Source of the DNA: Candidatus Sedimenticola endophacoides
GTDB taxonomy: Bacteria > Pseudomonadota > Gammaproteobacteria > Chromatiales > Chromatiaceae
Assembly: GCA_003062205.1 (NCBI GenBank)
Contig: PQCP01000100.1
Coordinates: 1-64,000, forward strand
Reading direction: 5' to 3'
DNA: 64,000 nt
Shown here: piece by piece, positions 29,761 to 37,444 of the stretch
Layout of the letters: each line of letters opens with the position of its first letter
Numbering within the stretch: position 1 is the first letter of the stretch
The notes under the pieces: generated by a model
What the model was told of the DNA's origin: nothing
Database searches by the model: none
What the model saw: the letters and a program-made list of their open reading frames with translations, nothing else
Position numbers and translations under genes: made by a program

Positions 29761-31025
29761 TAGCGGCTGCGCAGATCCTTGATCTGGAACAGGGTATTGG
29801 CCGCCTTGAGCAGTTCGAACTCGCCCTCGTGCCCCGCCTGGCGGATCTGGGCGCTGGGGGTATGCAGCAGCTTGTTGGTAAGGGTGTTGGCGAGAAACCG
29901 CAGCGCCTCTTCCGGGGCGCGTCCCTTGCTCAGCTCCTTGAGGGCGCGGGCCAGTGTTTCGTCGCGCATGCGCTCGGCCTGGCGGCGATAGTCCTGGATC
30001 ATGCCTATGGCGTCCAGCGAGCGCAGCCAGCCCATGAACTCCTCGGTGTGGAAGTCGATGATCTCCTGGGCCTGCTCGGCCGCTTCCTGGCGTGAACGCA
30101 GGTTTTCGTCAATTACCTCCTGCAGGTCGTCAACCGTGTAGAGGTAGACATCGTTGAGCTTGCCGACCTCGCTCTCGATGTCACGGGGAACGGCGATATC
30201 GACCATGAACATCGGCTGGTGGCGGCGTTTGTGCAGGGCGCTTTCGACGGTGCCCTTGCCGAGAATCGGCAGGGGGCTGGCGGTGGAGGAGATAACGATG
30301 TCGGCCTCCGGAAGATGGGTAGGTATCTCGGTCAGGGCGATGGCGTAGCCGTCGAACTGGTTGGCCAGGTTATGGGCCTTCTCCAGGGTGCGGTTGGCGA
30401 CGATGATACGGCTGATGCCGTGCTGGTGCAGGTGCCGGGCCGCCAGTTCGATGGTTTCACCGGCGCCGATCAGCAAAGCGGTCTGCTGGTGCAGGTCACT
30501 GAAGATCTGACGCGCCAGGCTGACGGCGGCGAAGGCGACCGAGACCGGGCTGTGGCCGATCGTGGTGTCGGTGCGCACCTGCTTGGCGACCGAGAAGGTG
30601 TGCTGGAACAGTTTGCACAGCAGCTTGCTGGTGGTTGAGGCGTCGCAGGCGGTTTGGAATGCCTGCTTGACCTGGCCGAGAATCTGCGGTTCGCCCAGGA
30701 CCAGAGAGTCGAGCCCGCTTGCCACGCGCAGCAGATGACGGACGCTCTCGCGTCCGCTGTGGAAGTAGAGGTAGGGGGCGAGGGTCTCGGTCTCGATGCC
30801 GTGGAAGTCACTGATCCAGGCACACAGCTCTTCGCGCCCCCCGCGTTCCATGTTGCAGTAGATCTCGGTGCGGTTGCAGGTGGAGAGGATCACCCCCTCG
30901 CTCACCTCCGGGCGCTCGGAGAGACTGCGCAGGGCGCCGACGATAATGTCGGGGCCGAAGGTGATCCGTTCCCGGATGTCGACGGGTGCGGTTTTGTGGT
31001 TGAGCCCCAGGGTCAGTATGGTCAT
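29760..31025 (-). CDS. hemA: Glutamyl-tRNA reductase
   Basis: A 421-residue NADPH enzyme that reduces Glu-tRNA to glutamate-1-semialdehyde, the first committed step of C5 heme synthesis. [13 protein letters not shown], the catalytic Cys in [22 protein letters not shown] (NADPH) and the C-terminal dimerisation helix are present. First gene of hemA-prfA-prmC-moeB-methyltransferase, divergent from the TPR lipoprotein. Confidence 0.97.
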   Translation of the reverse strand: MTILTLGLNHKTAPVDIRERITFGPDIIVGALRSLSERPEVSEGVILSTCNRTEIYCNMERGGREELCAWISDFHGIETETLAPYLYFHSGRESVRHLLRVASGLDSLVLGEPQILGQVKQAFQTACDASTTSKLLCKLFQHTFSVAKQVRTDTTIGHSPVSVAFAAVSLARQIFSDLHQQTALLIGAGETIELAARHLHQHGISRIIVANRTLEKAHNLANQFDGYAIALTEIPTHLPEADIVISSTASPLPILGKGTVESALHKRRHQPMFMVDIAVPRDIESEVGKLNDVYLYTVDDLQEVIDENLRSRQEAAEQAQEIIDFHTEEFMGWLRSLDAIGMIQDYRRQAERMRDETLARALKELSKGRAPEEALRFLANTLTNKLLHTPSAQIRQAGHEGEFELLKAANTLFQIKDLRSR

Positions 31026-31217
31026 GTCGGTGGTCAGTGGGTCACGGATTTGAAATTTTGTATTATCAAATGGTTAAATTCAAGCCGTCTGTGCGAATTC
31101 CCACCGGTCCTGCCCCGTCGGGCCGATTCCCGGTGCCGGCCGTGGTCTGGAGTCGGCAAACCCTATATCATGCGGTGCCATGGTGAATATCTTGCGGGGA
31201 TCTCTCTAAGGATGCGT

Positions 31218-32957
31218 ATGCGGCTGCTCAATCCTCTCCTTCCAATGCTCTGCGTGGCGTTGCTCGCCGGGTGCGCCAGTACCCGGGGGCCGGTTCCCGC
31301 CCAGGATGAGGCCCGGGAGGCCGAGACGACACCCGCCCCCCCCTTCGCGGAGCCCGCGCCCCGGGCGGAAGCGCTCGACGCCGAGATCGTCTACAACGCA
31401 TTGGTCGGTGAGATTGCCATTCAGCGCGGCGAGCTGATGGTGGGTTATGAGCACCAGATCCTGGTGGCGGAGGCGGCGGGGGATCCCCGGGCCGCTGAGC
31501 GTGCCGCGCGCCTGGCCCTGCTGATGAAGGAGCCGGCCCTGGCCCGGGAGGCGGTGGAGCAGTGGGTGGCCCTGGCCCCCAATGATCTGGCCGCGCGCCA
31601 GTTGGCGGCGATGCTGGCGCAACGTGAGGGTGCGGAGGATGTGGCCCTGGAGCACCTGGAGGCGATCGTCCGGATTGGCGAGGCGGCTGGCGAGGACGGC
31701 TTTCTGCACGCCATGTCGGCGCTGAGGCGTGAACACGGTGCCGATGACGGGGCGCTTTCGCTGATGCGCCGCCTGATGGAACGCCACCCGGAGGATCCGC
31801 GGGCCGGTTATGCCCTGGCACTGGGCGCGATGATCGGTAAGGACTACCCCCTGGCCCTGGAGTATGCCCACGCACTGGTGGCGAGGCACCCCGGCTGGGT
31901 ACGGGGGCGCCTGCTGGTGAGTCGTATTCATGTGGCGCGGGAGGAGAAGGCGGAGGCGACCGAGTTCCTGCGCCGCTCGGTCGATCAGTATCCCGACCAG
32001 CCGCTGCTGCGCACCGCCTACGCGCGCCTGCTGCTGGACGCCCGGCGTACCCGGGATGCCTACGCCCAGTTCCTGCGCCTGCGTGAACTTACCCCCGGAG
32101 AGGCGGATGTGCACTTCAGCTTGGGCATGATCGCCCTGGAGCTGGAGCGCCAGGCCGATGCCGAGGAGCATCTGCTGGCCATGCGGGAGCTGGATGACGG
32201 GTCGGAAAAATCCGCCTATTACCTGGGACGTGTGGCGGAACTGCGCGACATGCCGCAGGAGGCGATCGGCTGGTACCGTAAGGTCAGGCAGGGGGGGTTG
32301 GTCTACGAGGCGCAGACCCGCAGCGCCTGGCTGATGGCCCGCCAGGGGGAGCTGGCCGTGGCCCGCGACTGGCTGCAGGGACTGCGTATCCGTGTGCCGA
32401 AACGTTCGGTCGAACTCTACCTGCTGGAGGCGGAGATGCTCAAGGAGCATGGGAGCGAGGGTGAGGTGATGGTACTGTTCGAGCGGGCGCTGCTGGCCCA
32501 CGAGGCGGAGCCGGACCTGCTTTACGCCCGCGCCCTCTACGCCATCGGTCAAGGGCATCTGCAGGTGCTCGAAGAGGATCTGCGGCGGGTGCTCGCCGAT
32601 GACCCGCAAAACGCCGACGCCCTCAACGCCCTTGGGTATACCCTGGCCGATCAGACCGACCGCTACCAGGAGGCACTGGAGCTGATTACGCGCGCCCTGG
32701 AGCTGAAGCCGGATTCGGCGGCGGTCCTCGACAGCATGGGGTGGGTGCAGTACCGCCTGGGTAATCATGCCGAGGCCCTCGATTATCTCCGCAGGGCGAT
32801 GGAGATGCTGCCCGACGCGGAGATCGCCGCCCACCTGGGCGAGGTCCTGTGGGTGACGGGCGCCCGGGACGAGGCCCGCCGGGTGTGGGATGGCGCGTTG
32901 GAGCAGGATCCCCAGAGCGTGCATATTCTGGAGACCCGGCAACGACTCGAACCCTGA
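31218..32957 (+). CDS. TPR-repeat outer-membrane lipoprotein
   Basis: A 579-residue lipoprotein with signal peptide MRLLNPLLPMLCVALLAGC and a lipobox LAGC. Tetratricopeptide-type helical repeats run through most of the length (about 45-570), clearest at the C-terminus in NADALNALGYTLADQTDRYQ and SAAVLDSMGWVQYRLGNHAE. It probably acts as a scaffold; the partner is unknown. Start ATG 31218 is preferred: AAGG lies six bases upstream, whereas ATG 31212 touches it. In related genomes this gene precedes lolB and ispE; here ispE follows directly after 3 bases. Confidence 0.85.
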   Translation: MRLLNPLLPMLCVALLAGCASTRGPVPAQDEAREAETTPAPPFAEPAPRAEALDAEIVYNALVGEIAIQRGELMVGYEHQILVAEAAGDPRAAERAARLALLMKEPALAREAVEQWVALAPNDLAARQLAAMLAQREGAEDVALEHLEAIVRIGEAAGEDGFLHAMSALRREHGADDGALSLMRRLMERHPEDPRAGYALALGAMIGKDYPLALEYAHALVARHPGWVRGRLLVSRIHVAREEKAEATEFLRRSVDQYPDQPLLRTAYARLLLDARRTRDAYAQFLRLRELTPGEADVHFSLGMIALELERQADAEEHLLAMRELDDGSEKSAYYLGRVAELRDMPQEAIGWYRKVRQGGLVYEAQTRSAWLMARQGELAVARDWLQGLRIRVPKRSVELYLLEAEMLKEHGSEGEVMVLFERALLAHEAEPDLLYARALYAIGQGHLQVLEEDLRRVLADDPQNADALNALGYTLADQTDRYQEALELITRALELKPDSAAVLDSMGWVQYRLGNHAEALDYLRRAMEMLPDAEIAAHLGEVLWVTGARDEARRVWDGALEQDPQSVHILETRQRLEP

Positions 32958-32960
32958 GCC

Positions 32961-33830
32961 ATGGAGGAGACGAGGTTTGAGGGGCCCTGGTGGCCCGCGC
33001 CGGCCAAACTCAACCTGATGCTGCGGATTGTCGGGCGGCGCGGGGATGGCTACCACCTGCTGCAGACGGTATTTCAGTTTCTCGATCACGGGGACTGGCT
33101 CGGCTTCGAGCTGCGTGGAGATGGCCGGATCCGACGTCGGGGCGAACTGCCCGGGGTGGCGGAGGAGGATGATCTGGTGGTGCGCGCCGCCCGGCTGTTG
33201 CGGGAGGCGGCGGGAGGGGAGAGGTCCGGGCTGCCGGGAGTTGATATCCATCTGCGCAAGTGCCTGCCCATGGGGGGCGGTCTCGGTGGTGGCAGCTCCG
33301 ATGCCGCCACCGCACTGCTGGTGCTGGACCGGATATGGGGCCTGAGGTTCGGGCGGCCACGGCTGGCCGAGCTGGGGCTTGCACTGGGGGCCGATGTGCC
33401 GGTGTTCGTGCATGGATTCGCCGCCTGGGCCGAAGGGGTGGGGGAGCTCCTTACCCCGGTCGAGCCGCCCCAGTCGTGGTATCTGGTGCTGGTGCCGCCG
33501 TGCCAGGTGGCGACCGCGGAGATTTTTCGTGACCCCGATTTGACACGGGACTCTCCCCGCATCAAAATACGCGACTTTCTCGCTGGCAGCGAGGTAAATG
33601 ACTGTGTTGCGGTGGTTTCCCGCCGTTATCCAGAGGTCGAGCGGGCCATGGCGTGGCTGGCCGGGCATGCCCGGCCACGGCTGACCGGAACCGGGGGCTG
33701 CGTCTTCGCGTGCTTCGAGCGCGAGGCGGATGCCAGGCGGGTGCATGCGCTGGTGCCGGAGGCGTACCGGTCCTTCGTGGCGCGGGGGCTCAATCGCTCA
33801 CCGCTGCTGACCGCGCTGCAGGCCGAATGA
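32961..33830 (+). CDS. ispE: 4-diphosphocytidyl-2-C-methyl-D-erythritol kinase
   Basis: A 289-residue GHMP kinase of the non-mevalonate isoprenoid pathway. PAKLNLMLRIVGRRGDGYH at the N-terminus, the ATP loop PMGGGLGGGSSDAA and the C-terminal LTGTGGCVFACF are typical. Its position before tRNA-Gln and prs is the standard gammaproteobacterial order. Confidence 0.97.
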   Translation: MEETRFEGPWWPAPAKLNLMLRIVGRRGDGYHLLQTVFQFLDHGDWLGFELRGDGRIRRRGELPGVAEEDDLVVRAARLLREAAGGERSGLPGVDIHLRKCLPMGGGLGGGSSDAATALLVLDRIWGLRFGRPRLAELGLALGADVPVFVHGFAAWAEGVGELLTPVEPPQSWYLVLVPPCQVATAEIFRDPDLTRDSPRIKIRDFLAGSEVNDCVAVVSRRYPEVERAMAWLAGHARPRLTGTGGCVFACFEREADARRVHALVPEAYRSFVARGLNRSPLLTALQAE

Positions 33831-33835
33831 TCAAA

Positions 33836-33910
33836 TGGGGCGTCGCCAAGCGGTAAGGCACTGGGTTTTGATCCCAGCATTCGTAGGTTCGAATCCTGCC
33901 GCCCCAGCCA
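33836..33910 (+). tRNA. tRNA-Gln (anticodon TTG)
   Basis: Complete cloverleaf, CCA encoded. Acceptor TGGGGCG/CGCCCCA, anticodon stem CTGGG/CCCAG with loop TTTTGAT (anticodon TTG), T-arm GTAGGTTCGAATCCTGC. It lies five bases after ispE. Its 3' end (33895-33910) is duplicated at 34072. Confidence 0.97.
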
Positions 33911-33949
33911 TACAACCGGGCGTATGCCGGGAAGCCTTATGGGTAGGCG
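33895..33949 (+). repeat. 55-bp direct repeat, copy 1: tRNA-Gln 3' end plus flank
   Basis: Identical to 34072-34126. Includes the T-arm 3' strand, acceptor 3' strand and CCA of the functional tRNA and 39 bases of downstream flank. Confidence 0.92.
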
Positions 33950-33964
33950 ATGGGCGGAGCGTGC

Positions 33965-34077
33965 GGCAGGATGAGAACCGTAGGTTCGACGCCACCGCGT
34001 AGGCGGTGGCGAACAGTGTCGCGTAGCGACACTGGCCCCGGAGGGGCGAGTCGGCGCAGCCGACGAGTAACCCTGCC
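33965..34077 (+). mobile_element. Candidate tRNA-associated hairpin-array element (tRNA-Gln locus)
   Basis: An outer stem GGCAGG (33965-33970) / CCTGCC (34072-34077) encloses five perfect hairpins: 33975-33987 (loop GTA), 33991-34010 (8-bp stem, loop GTAG), 34015-34033 (8-bp stem, loop GTA), 34035-34047 (loop GGA) and 34050-34064 (loop GCA). The linkers GAACA, TGGCCC and GAGTAA recur in the tRNA-Tyr element. The 5' side begins with a near-inverted copy of the tRNA T-arm (GCGGCAGGAT, GAACC). No coding capacity. GNA loops closed by C-G are known to give very stable DNA mini-hairpins. Mobility is inferred from the flanking duplication. Confidence 0.6.
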
Positions 34078-34126
34078 GCCCCAGCCATACAACCGGGCGT
34101 ATGCCGGGAAGCCTTATGGGTAGGCG
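34072..34126 (+). repeat. 55-bp direct repeat, copy 2: orphan tRNA-Gln 3' end
   Basis: Exact second copy of 33895-33949, ahead of prs. It is not a tRNA gene, as only the 3' quarter is present. Confidence 0.92.
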
Positions 34127-34183
34127 GCGGTGACGGGTGAACGCAGCGTGGCAATCGGGTCACAGAAAACAGAGGGGTTTACT

Positions 34184-35137
34184 GTGCCAACGAGCGGCAT
34201 GATGGTATTCGCGGGTAATGCCAATCCGGAGCTGGTGGCGGAGATCACCGGGCGGCTGAGTATTCGCCTGGGTAAGGCGGTGGTCGGGCAGTTCAGCGAT
34301 GGCGAGGTGATGGCCGAGGTCCAGGAGAGTGTACGTGGGCGCGACGTGTATGTCGTGCAATCCACCTCCCAGCCGACCAACGACCACCTGATGGAACTGC
34401 TGGTGCTGATCGACGCCCTGCGGCTTTCGTCGGCGAAGCGGATCGTGGCGGTCATCCCCTACTTCGGTTATGCACGCCAGGATCGGCGGCCCCGCTCCAG
34501 CCGGGCACCGATCACCGCGCGGCTGGTGGCCAAGCAACTGGCGGCGGCCGGTGCGGACCAGTTGGTAACGGTCGATCTGCACGCCGATCAAATCGCGGGA
34601 TTTTTCGATATCCCGGTAGATAATATCTACGCCCTGCCGACCCTCCTGGCGGATGTCTGGCGGCAGAAGTACAGCGACCTGATCGTGGTCTCCCCCGATG
34701 TCGGAGGCGTGGTGCGGGCGCGGGCACTGGCCAAGCACCTGGATGACGCCGAGCTGGCGATCATCGACAAGCGCCGGCCCCAGGCCAATGTGGCCCAGGT
34801 GATGAATATTATCGGAGATGTCAGGGGCAAGAGTTGCGTCCTGATCGATGACATGGTCGATACCGCCGGCACCCTGTGCAAGGCGGCGGCGGCGCTCAAG
34901 GAGCACGGCGCCAAGCGGGTGGTGGCGTATTGCACCCATCCGGTCCTGTCGGGGCCGGCGGTGAGCAACATCAACCAGTCCGAGCTGGACGAGCTGGTCG
35001 TCTCCAATACCATCTCGCTGCAACCGGATGCCCGGGCCTGCGAGAAGATCCGCCAGATCAGTATCGCCGAACTGGTGGCTGAGACCATGCGCCGCATCGC
35101 CACCGGCGAATCGGTCAGTTCGCTGTTTATGGACTGA
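34184..35137 (+). CDS. prs: Ribose-phosphate pyrophosphokinase
   Basis: A 317-residue PRPP synthetase that transfers pyrophosphate from ATP to ribose-5-phosphate for nucleotide, His and Trp synthesis. [12 protein letters not shown] at the N-terminus, [24 protein letters not shown] and the PRPP loop [12 protein letters not shown] are conserved. The GTG at 34184 is chosen: AGAGGGG lies six bases upstream. Further upstream frame runs into the duplicated tRNA DNA. Confidence 0.96.
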   Translation: MPTSGMMVFAGNANPELVAEITGRLSIRLGKAVVGQFSDGEVMAEVQESVRGRDVYVVQSTSQPTNDHLMELLVLIDALRLSSAKRIVAVIPYFGYARQDRRPRSSRAPITARLVAKQLAAAGADQLVTVDLHADQIAGFFDIPVDNIYALPTLLADVWRQKYSDLIVVSPDVGGVVRARALAKHLDDAELAIIDKRRPQANVAQVMNIIGDVRGKSCVLIDDMVDTAGTLCKAAAALKEHGAKRVVAYCTHPVLSGPAVSNINQSELDELVVSNTISLQPDARACEKIRQISIAELVAETMRRIATGESVSSLFMD

Positions 35138-35164
35138 GGCGTCCGGGCGGAAAAAGTTCTGTAC

Positions 35165-35203
35165 GCCGCCAATACCCAGGTCGCGGGGTGTTGGCGGCTT
35201 TTT
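35165..35203 (+). terminator. Rho-independent terminator/attenuator between prs and rplY
   Basis: Stem GCCGCCAA (35165-35172) / TTGGCGGC (35191-35198) followed by five T. It lies only 24 bases before the rplY start, so it ends the prs message and may attenuate rplY. Confidence 0.8.
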
Positions 35204-35227
35204 AAACCCAGTGATTTGGAGAAAATC

Positions 35228-35863
35228 ATGAAAGAGCTGTTTGAAATTGAAGCGCGTTCGCGCGGCGATATGGGGAAAGGTGCGAGCCGCCGCCTACGCC
35301 GCACCGGCCAGGTGCCGGGTATCGTCTATGGGGCTCATAAGGAGCCTGCGATGATCTCGTTGACGCACAGCGAGATGCTGCTGCACCTGGAGCACGAGTC
35401 TTTTTATTCCCATGTTTTGAATCTGAAGGTCGACGGCAAGGGTGAGCAGGTGATCCTCAAGGATCTGCAGCGCCATCCGGCCAAGCCGTTTATCATGCAT
35501 GTCGATTTTCAGCGTGTCAGCGCCAAGGAGAAGATCCGGCTCAATGTGCCTCTGCATTTTGCCAATGAAGAGAACGCTCCCGGCGTCAAGATGGGTGGCG
35601 TGGTCTCCCATCACCTGACCGACATCGAAGTGAGCTGTCTGCCTGCTGATCTGCCCGAGTTCGTTGAAGTTGATGTGGGCGCCATGGAGATGGGTGACAT
35701 CATCCTGATGTCCGGCATCAAACTGCCCAAGGGGGTGGAGCTCCCGGCCCTGGCTGCCGAGGATGCCAACGACGAACCGGTGGTCTCCGTTCACGGCGCC
35801 GGTGGTGGTGACGCTGATGAGGATGGCGAGGAAGCGGGCGAGGCGGAAGACGCTGCGGAATAG
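35228..35863 (+). CDS. rplY: 50S ribosomal protein L25, long CTC form
   Basis: A 211-residue two-domain L25/TL5/CTC protein. The N-terminal domain (about 1-92) binds 5S rRNA (ARSRGDMGKGASRRLRRTG, PGIVYG). The C-terminal domain is absent in E. coli L25 (94 residues). An acidic tail (DADEDGEEAGEAEDAAE) ends it. Start ATG 35228 has GGAG six bases upstream. Confidence 0.96.
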   Translation: MKELFEIEARSRGDMGKGASRRLRRTGQVPGIVYGAHKEPAMISLTHSEMLLHLEHESFYSHVLNLKVDGKGEQVILKDLQRHPAKPFIMHVDFQRVSAKEKIRLNVPLHFANEENAPGVKMGGVVSHHLTDIEVSCLPADLPEFVEVDVGAMEMGDIILMSGIKLPKGVELPALAAEDANDEPVVSVHGAGGGDADEDGEEAGEAEDAAE

Positions 35864-35880
35864 TCCCATCCCGAGAGCGG

Positions 35881-35922
35881 GCCGGGGTGGCGGAATGGGT
35901 ACCGCCCCTCCGGCTTTTTTTT
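35881..35922 (+). terminator. Terminator after rplY
   Basis: GC-rich inverted repeat starting GCCGGGG and closing CCTCCGGC, followed by eight T (35915-35922). Confidence 0.75.
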
Positions 35923-35962
35923 GGGAGAATGCCCGGTTTCATGGAGAAAAGGTCGATTTGCC

Positions 35963-36556
35963 ATGAGTGGGAAGGATCAACAGCCGATTCGTCTGATCGT
36001 TGGGCTGGGCAATCCGGGCGCAGCCTATGCGGAGACCCGGCACAACGCCGGTTTCTGGCTTGTTGAGCGGGTCGCGCAGCGACATGGCGGAGTATTCAAG
36101 GCGGAGGGGCGTTTCCATGGCGATACCTGTAGGCTGCGCGTCGCCGGACAGGAGTTGTGGCTGCTCAAGCCCTCCACCTACATGAACCGCAGCGGGCAGT
36201 CGGTGTCGAGCCTGGCGAAGTATTTCAAGATCCCCCAGGAGGCGTTGCTGGTGGTGCACGACGAACTGGATCTGGCGCCGGGTGTGGTGAAGCTGAAACA
36301 GGGCGGGGGGCATGCCGGGCACAACGGCCTGCGCGATATCATCAGCGCTCTGGGGGGAAGGGACTTCTGGCGCCTGCGCATCGGCATCGATCATCCGGGA
36401 AATGCCAGGGAGGTGGTCGATTATGTCCTCGGGCGGCCCTCCAGGGAGGAGGTCGAAGCGATCCACGGCGGGATCGAGCGTGTCGAAGCGCTGATGGCGC
36501 GGATCGTCACCGGCGAGGTGCAGCAGGTGATGAACCAGTTGCATGGCTCGCGCTGA
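35963..36556 (+). CDS. pth: Peptidyl-tRNA hydrolase
   Basis: A 197-residue enzyme that frees tRNA from stalled peptidyl-tRNA. GLGNPGAAYAETRHNAGFW contains the catalytic His and substrate-binding Asn/Tyr; HDELDLAPG has the essential Asp. Start ATG 35963 (MSGKDQQPIRL) fits the family. In many relatives ychF follows; here the tRNA-tuf operon does. Confidence 0.97.
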   Translation: MSGKDQQPIRLIVGLGNPGAAYAETRHNAGFWLVERVAQRHGGVFKAEGRFHGDTCRLRVAGQELWLLKPSTYMNRSGQSVSSLAKYFKIPQEALLVVHDELDLAPGVVKLKQGGGHAGHNGLRDIISALGGRDFWRLRIGIDHPGNAREVVDYVLGRPSREEVEAIHGGIERVEALMARIVTGEVQQVMNQLHGSR

Positions 36557-36690
36557 TTGCGTTTGGGAGCGTCGGCAGGCAATTTTGTCTTGATTTCCCC
36601 CGCGTGCGGGCGGTTGTGCCGTATTGGTCGAGCGCTCTGGGGAAATCCTCGCGAATTGCCAAATTAGCCCGGAGAATGGCGCGAAAGGTG

Positions 36691-36720
36691 TTGACAGGCT
36701 GGTCCGGCTCCAGCAGAATA
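36691..36720 (+). promoter_or_regulatory. Promoter of the tRNA-tuf operon
   Basis: Perfect -35 TTGACA (36691-36696), then CAGAAT (36714-36719) after 17 bases or AGAATA after 18. The following GCGCGCTCTT discriminator is shared with the rpsL promoter at 51219, as expected for a stable-RNA promoter under stringent control. Confidence 0.75.
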
Positions 36721-36733
36721 GCGCGCTCTTTAT

Positions 36734-36818
36734 GGAGGGGTTCCCGAGTGGCCAAAGGGATCAGACTGTAAATCTGACGGCTCCGCCTTCGGAGGTTCGA
36801 ATCCTCCCCCCTCCACCA
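36734..36818 (+). tRNA. tRNA-Tyr (anticodon GTA)
   Basis: An 85-base class II tRNA with CCA encoded. Acceptor GGAGGGG/CCCCTCC, anticodon stem AGA/TCT with loop CTGTAAA, and a long variable arm (GGCTCCGCCTTCGGAG region). Its 3' end is duplicated downstream, and its T-arm has inverted copies at 36877 and near 37061. Confidence 0.95.
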
Positions 36819-36917
36819 GAACAGGCTGGCAGCTGCGTGGATTCGCGAGCGCCGTATAACTCAACCGGTGTGAACCGGGGGAGGATTTGAACCGATAAGA
36901 GGTTCGACGAGCATCGC
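36802..36917 (+). repeat. 116-bp direct repeat, copy 1: tRNA-Tyr 3' end plus flank
   Basis: Matches 36985-37101 with three substitutions and one extra C in copy 2. It includes the tRNA 3' end, a 60-base flank, an inverted T-arm copy (GGGGGAGGATTTGAACC at 36877-36893) and the first half of a hairpin. Confidence 0.9.
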
Positions 36918-36993
36918 GCAGCGATGCCGAACACCGAGCGAAGCGCGGTGGCCCGGAGGGCGGAGCGCCGTAGGCGCGGAGTAATCCTCCCCC
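36877..36993 (+). mobile_element. Candidate tRNA-associated hairpin-array element (tRNA-Tyr locus)
   Basis: Outer stem GGGGGAGGA (36877-36885) / TCCTCCCCC (36985-36993). Inside are GAACC/GGTTC (36889-36905), GCATCGC/GCGATGC (36911-36927, loop GCA), CACCG/CGGTG (36932-36950, holding GCGAAGC at 36938), GCCC/GGGC (36951-36961, loop GGA) and GCGCC/GGCGC (36965-36977, loop GTA), then GAGTAA. Order, linkers (CGAACA, TGGCCCGGAGGGC, GAGTAA) and size match the tRNA-Gln element, while the stems differ. No coding capacity. Confidence 0.6.
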
Positions 36994-37101
36994 CCTCCAC
37001 CAGAACAGGCTGGCAGCCGCGTGGATTCGCGAGCGCCGTATAACTCAACCGGTGTGGACCGGGGGAGGATTCGAACCGATAAGAGGTTCGACGAGCATCG
37101 C
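36985..37101 (+). repeat. 117-bp direct repeat, copy 2: orphan tRNA-Tyr 3' end, with a degenerate second element behind
   Basis: Near-identical to 36802-36917. It carries another inverted T-arm copy (GGGGGAGGATTCGAACC, exact here) and the start of a hairpin, but continues differently. A GCCACAG/CTGTGGC stem around 37115-37144 lies inside a near-match of GCATCGCC with GGCGGATGC. Confidence 0.88.
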
Positions 37102-37182
37102 CATTGCGCGGTGAGCCACAGGCGGGCCGGCCCCGGGCTGTGGCGGATGCGGTTAATGGTAAGCGACGCGATCGCTTGGCAT

Positions 37183-37256
37183 GCGGGTGTAGTTCAATGG
37201 TAGAACTTCAGCCTTCCAAGCTGACTACGTGGGTTCGATTCCCATCACCCGCTCCA
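37183..37256 (+). tRNA. tRNA-Gly (anticodon TCC)
   Basis: Acceptor GCGGGTG/CACCCGC, anticodon stem TCAGC/GCTGA with loop CTTCCAA, T-arm GTGGGTTCGATTCCCAT, CCA encoded. Follows tRNA-Tyr as in E. coli tyrU-glyT-thrT. Confidence 0.97.
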
Positions 37257-37291
37257 TTATTTGGGCCTGTGGCCCGGATTGTAAACAGTTT

Positions 37292-37367
37292 GCCCATGTA
37301 GCTCAGTTGGTAGAGCACACCCTTGGTAAGGGTGAGGTCAGCAGTTCAAATCTGCTCATGGGCTCCA
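37292..37367 (+). tRNA. tRNA-Thr (anticodon GGT)
   Basis: Acceptor GCCCATG/CATGGGC, anticodon stem CACCC/GGGTG with loop TTGGTAA, T-arm GCAGTTCAAATCTGC, CCA encoded. Last tRNA before the first tuf gene. Confidence 0.97.
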
Positions 37368-37444
37368 GGTGTTAGCCCGGCGTGCGGCAAGCGCGCGAAT
37401 TTGTCTGTCTTGATTCATATTAAAGGTCTGTCGGAGAGATTTCG

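Noticed and set aside
33895..34126. tRNA 3' end duplication as attL/attR of an integrated element
   Set aside because: The copies are only 177 bases apart with no integrase or cargo between them, so they do not bound a genomic island.
36802..37101. CRISPR-like repeat array
   Set aside because: Only two long copies, no regular spacers, no cas genes; the repeat includes a tRNA end.
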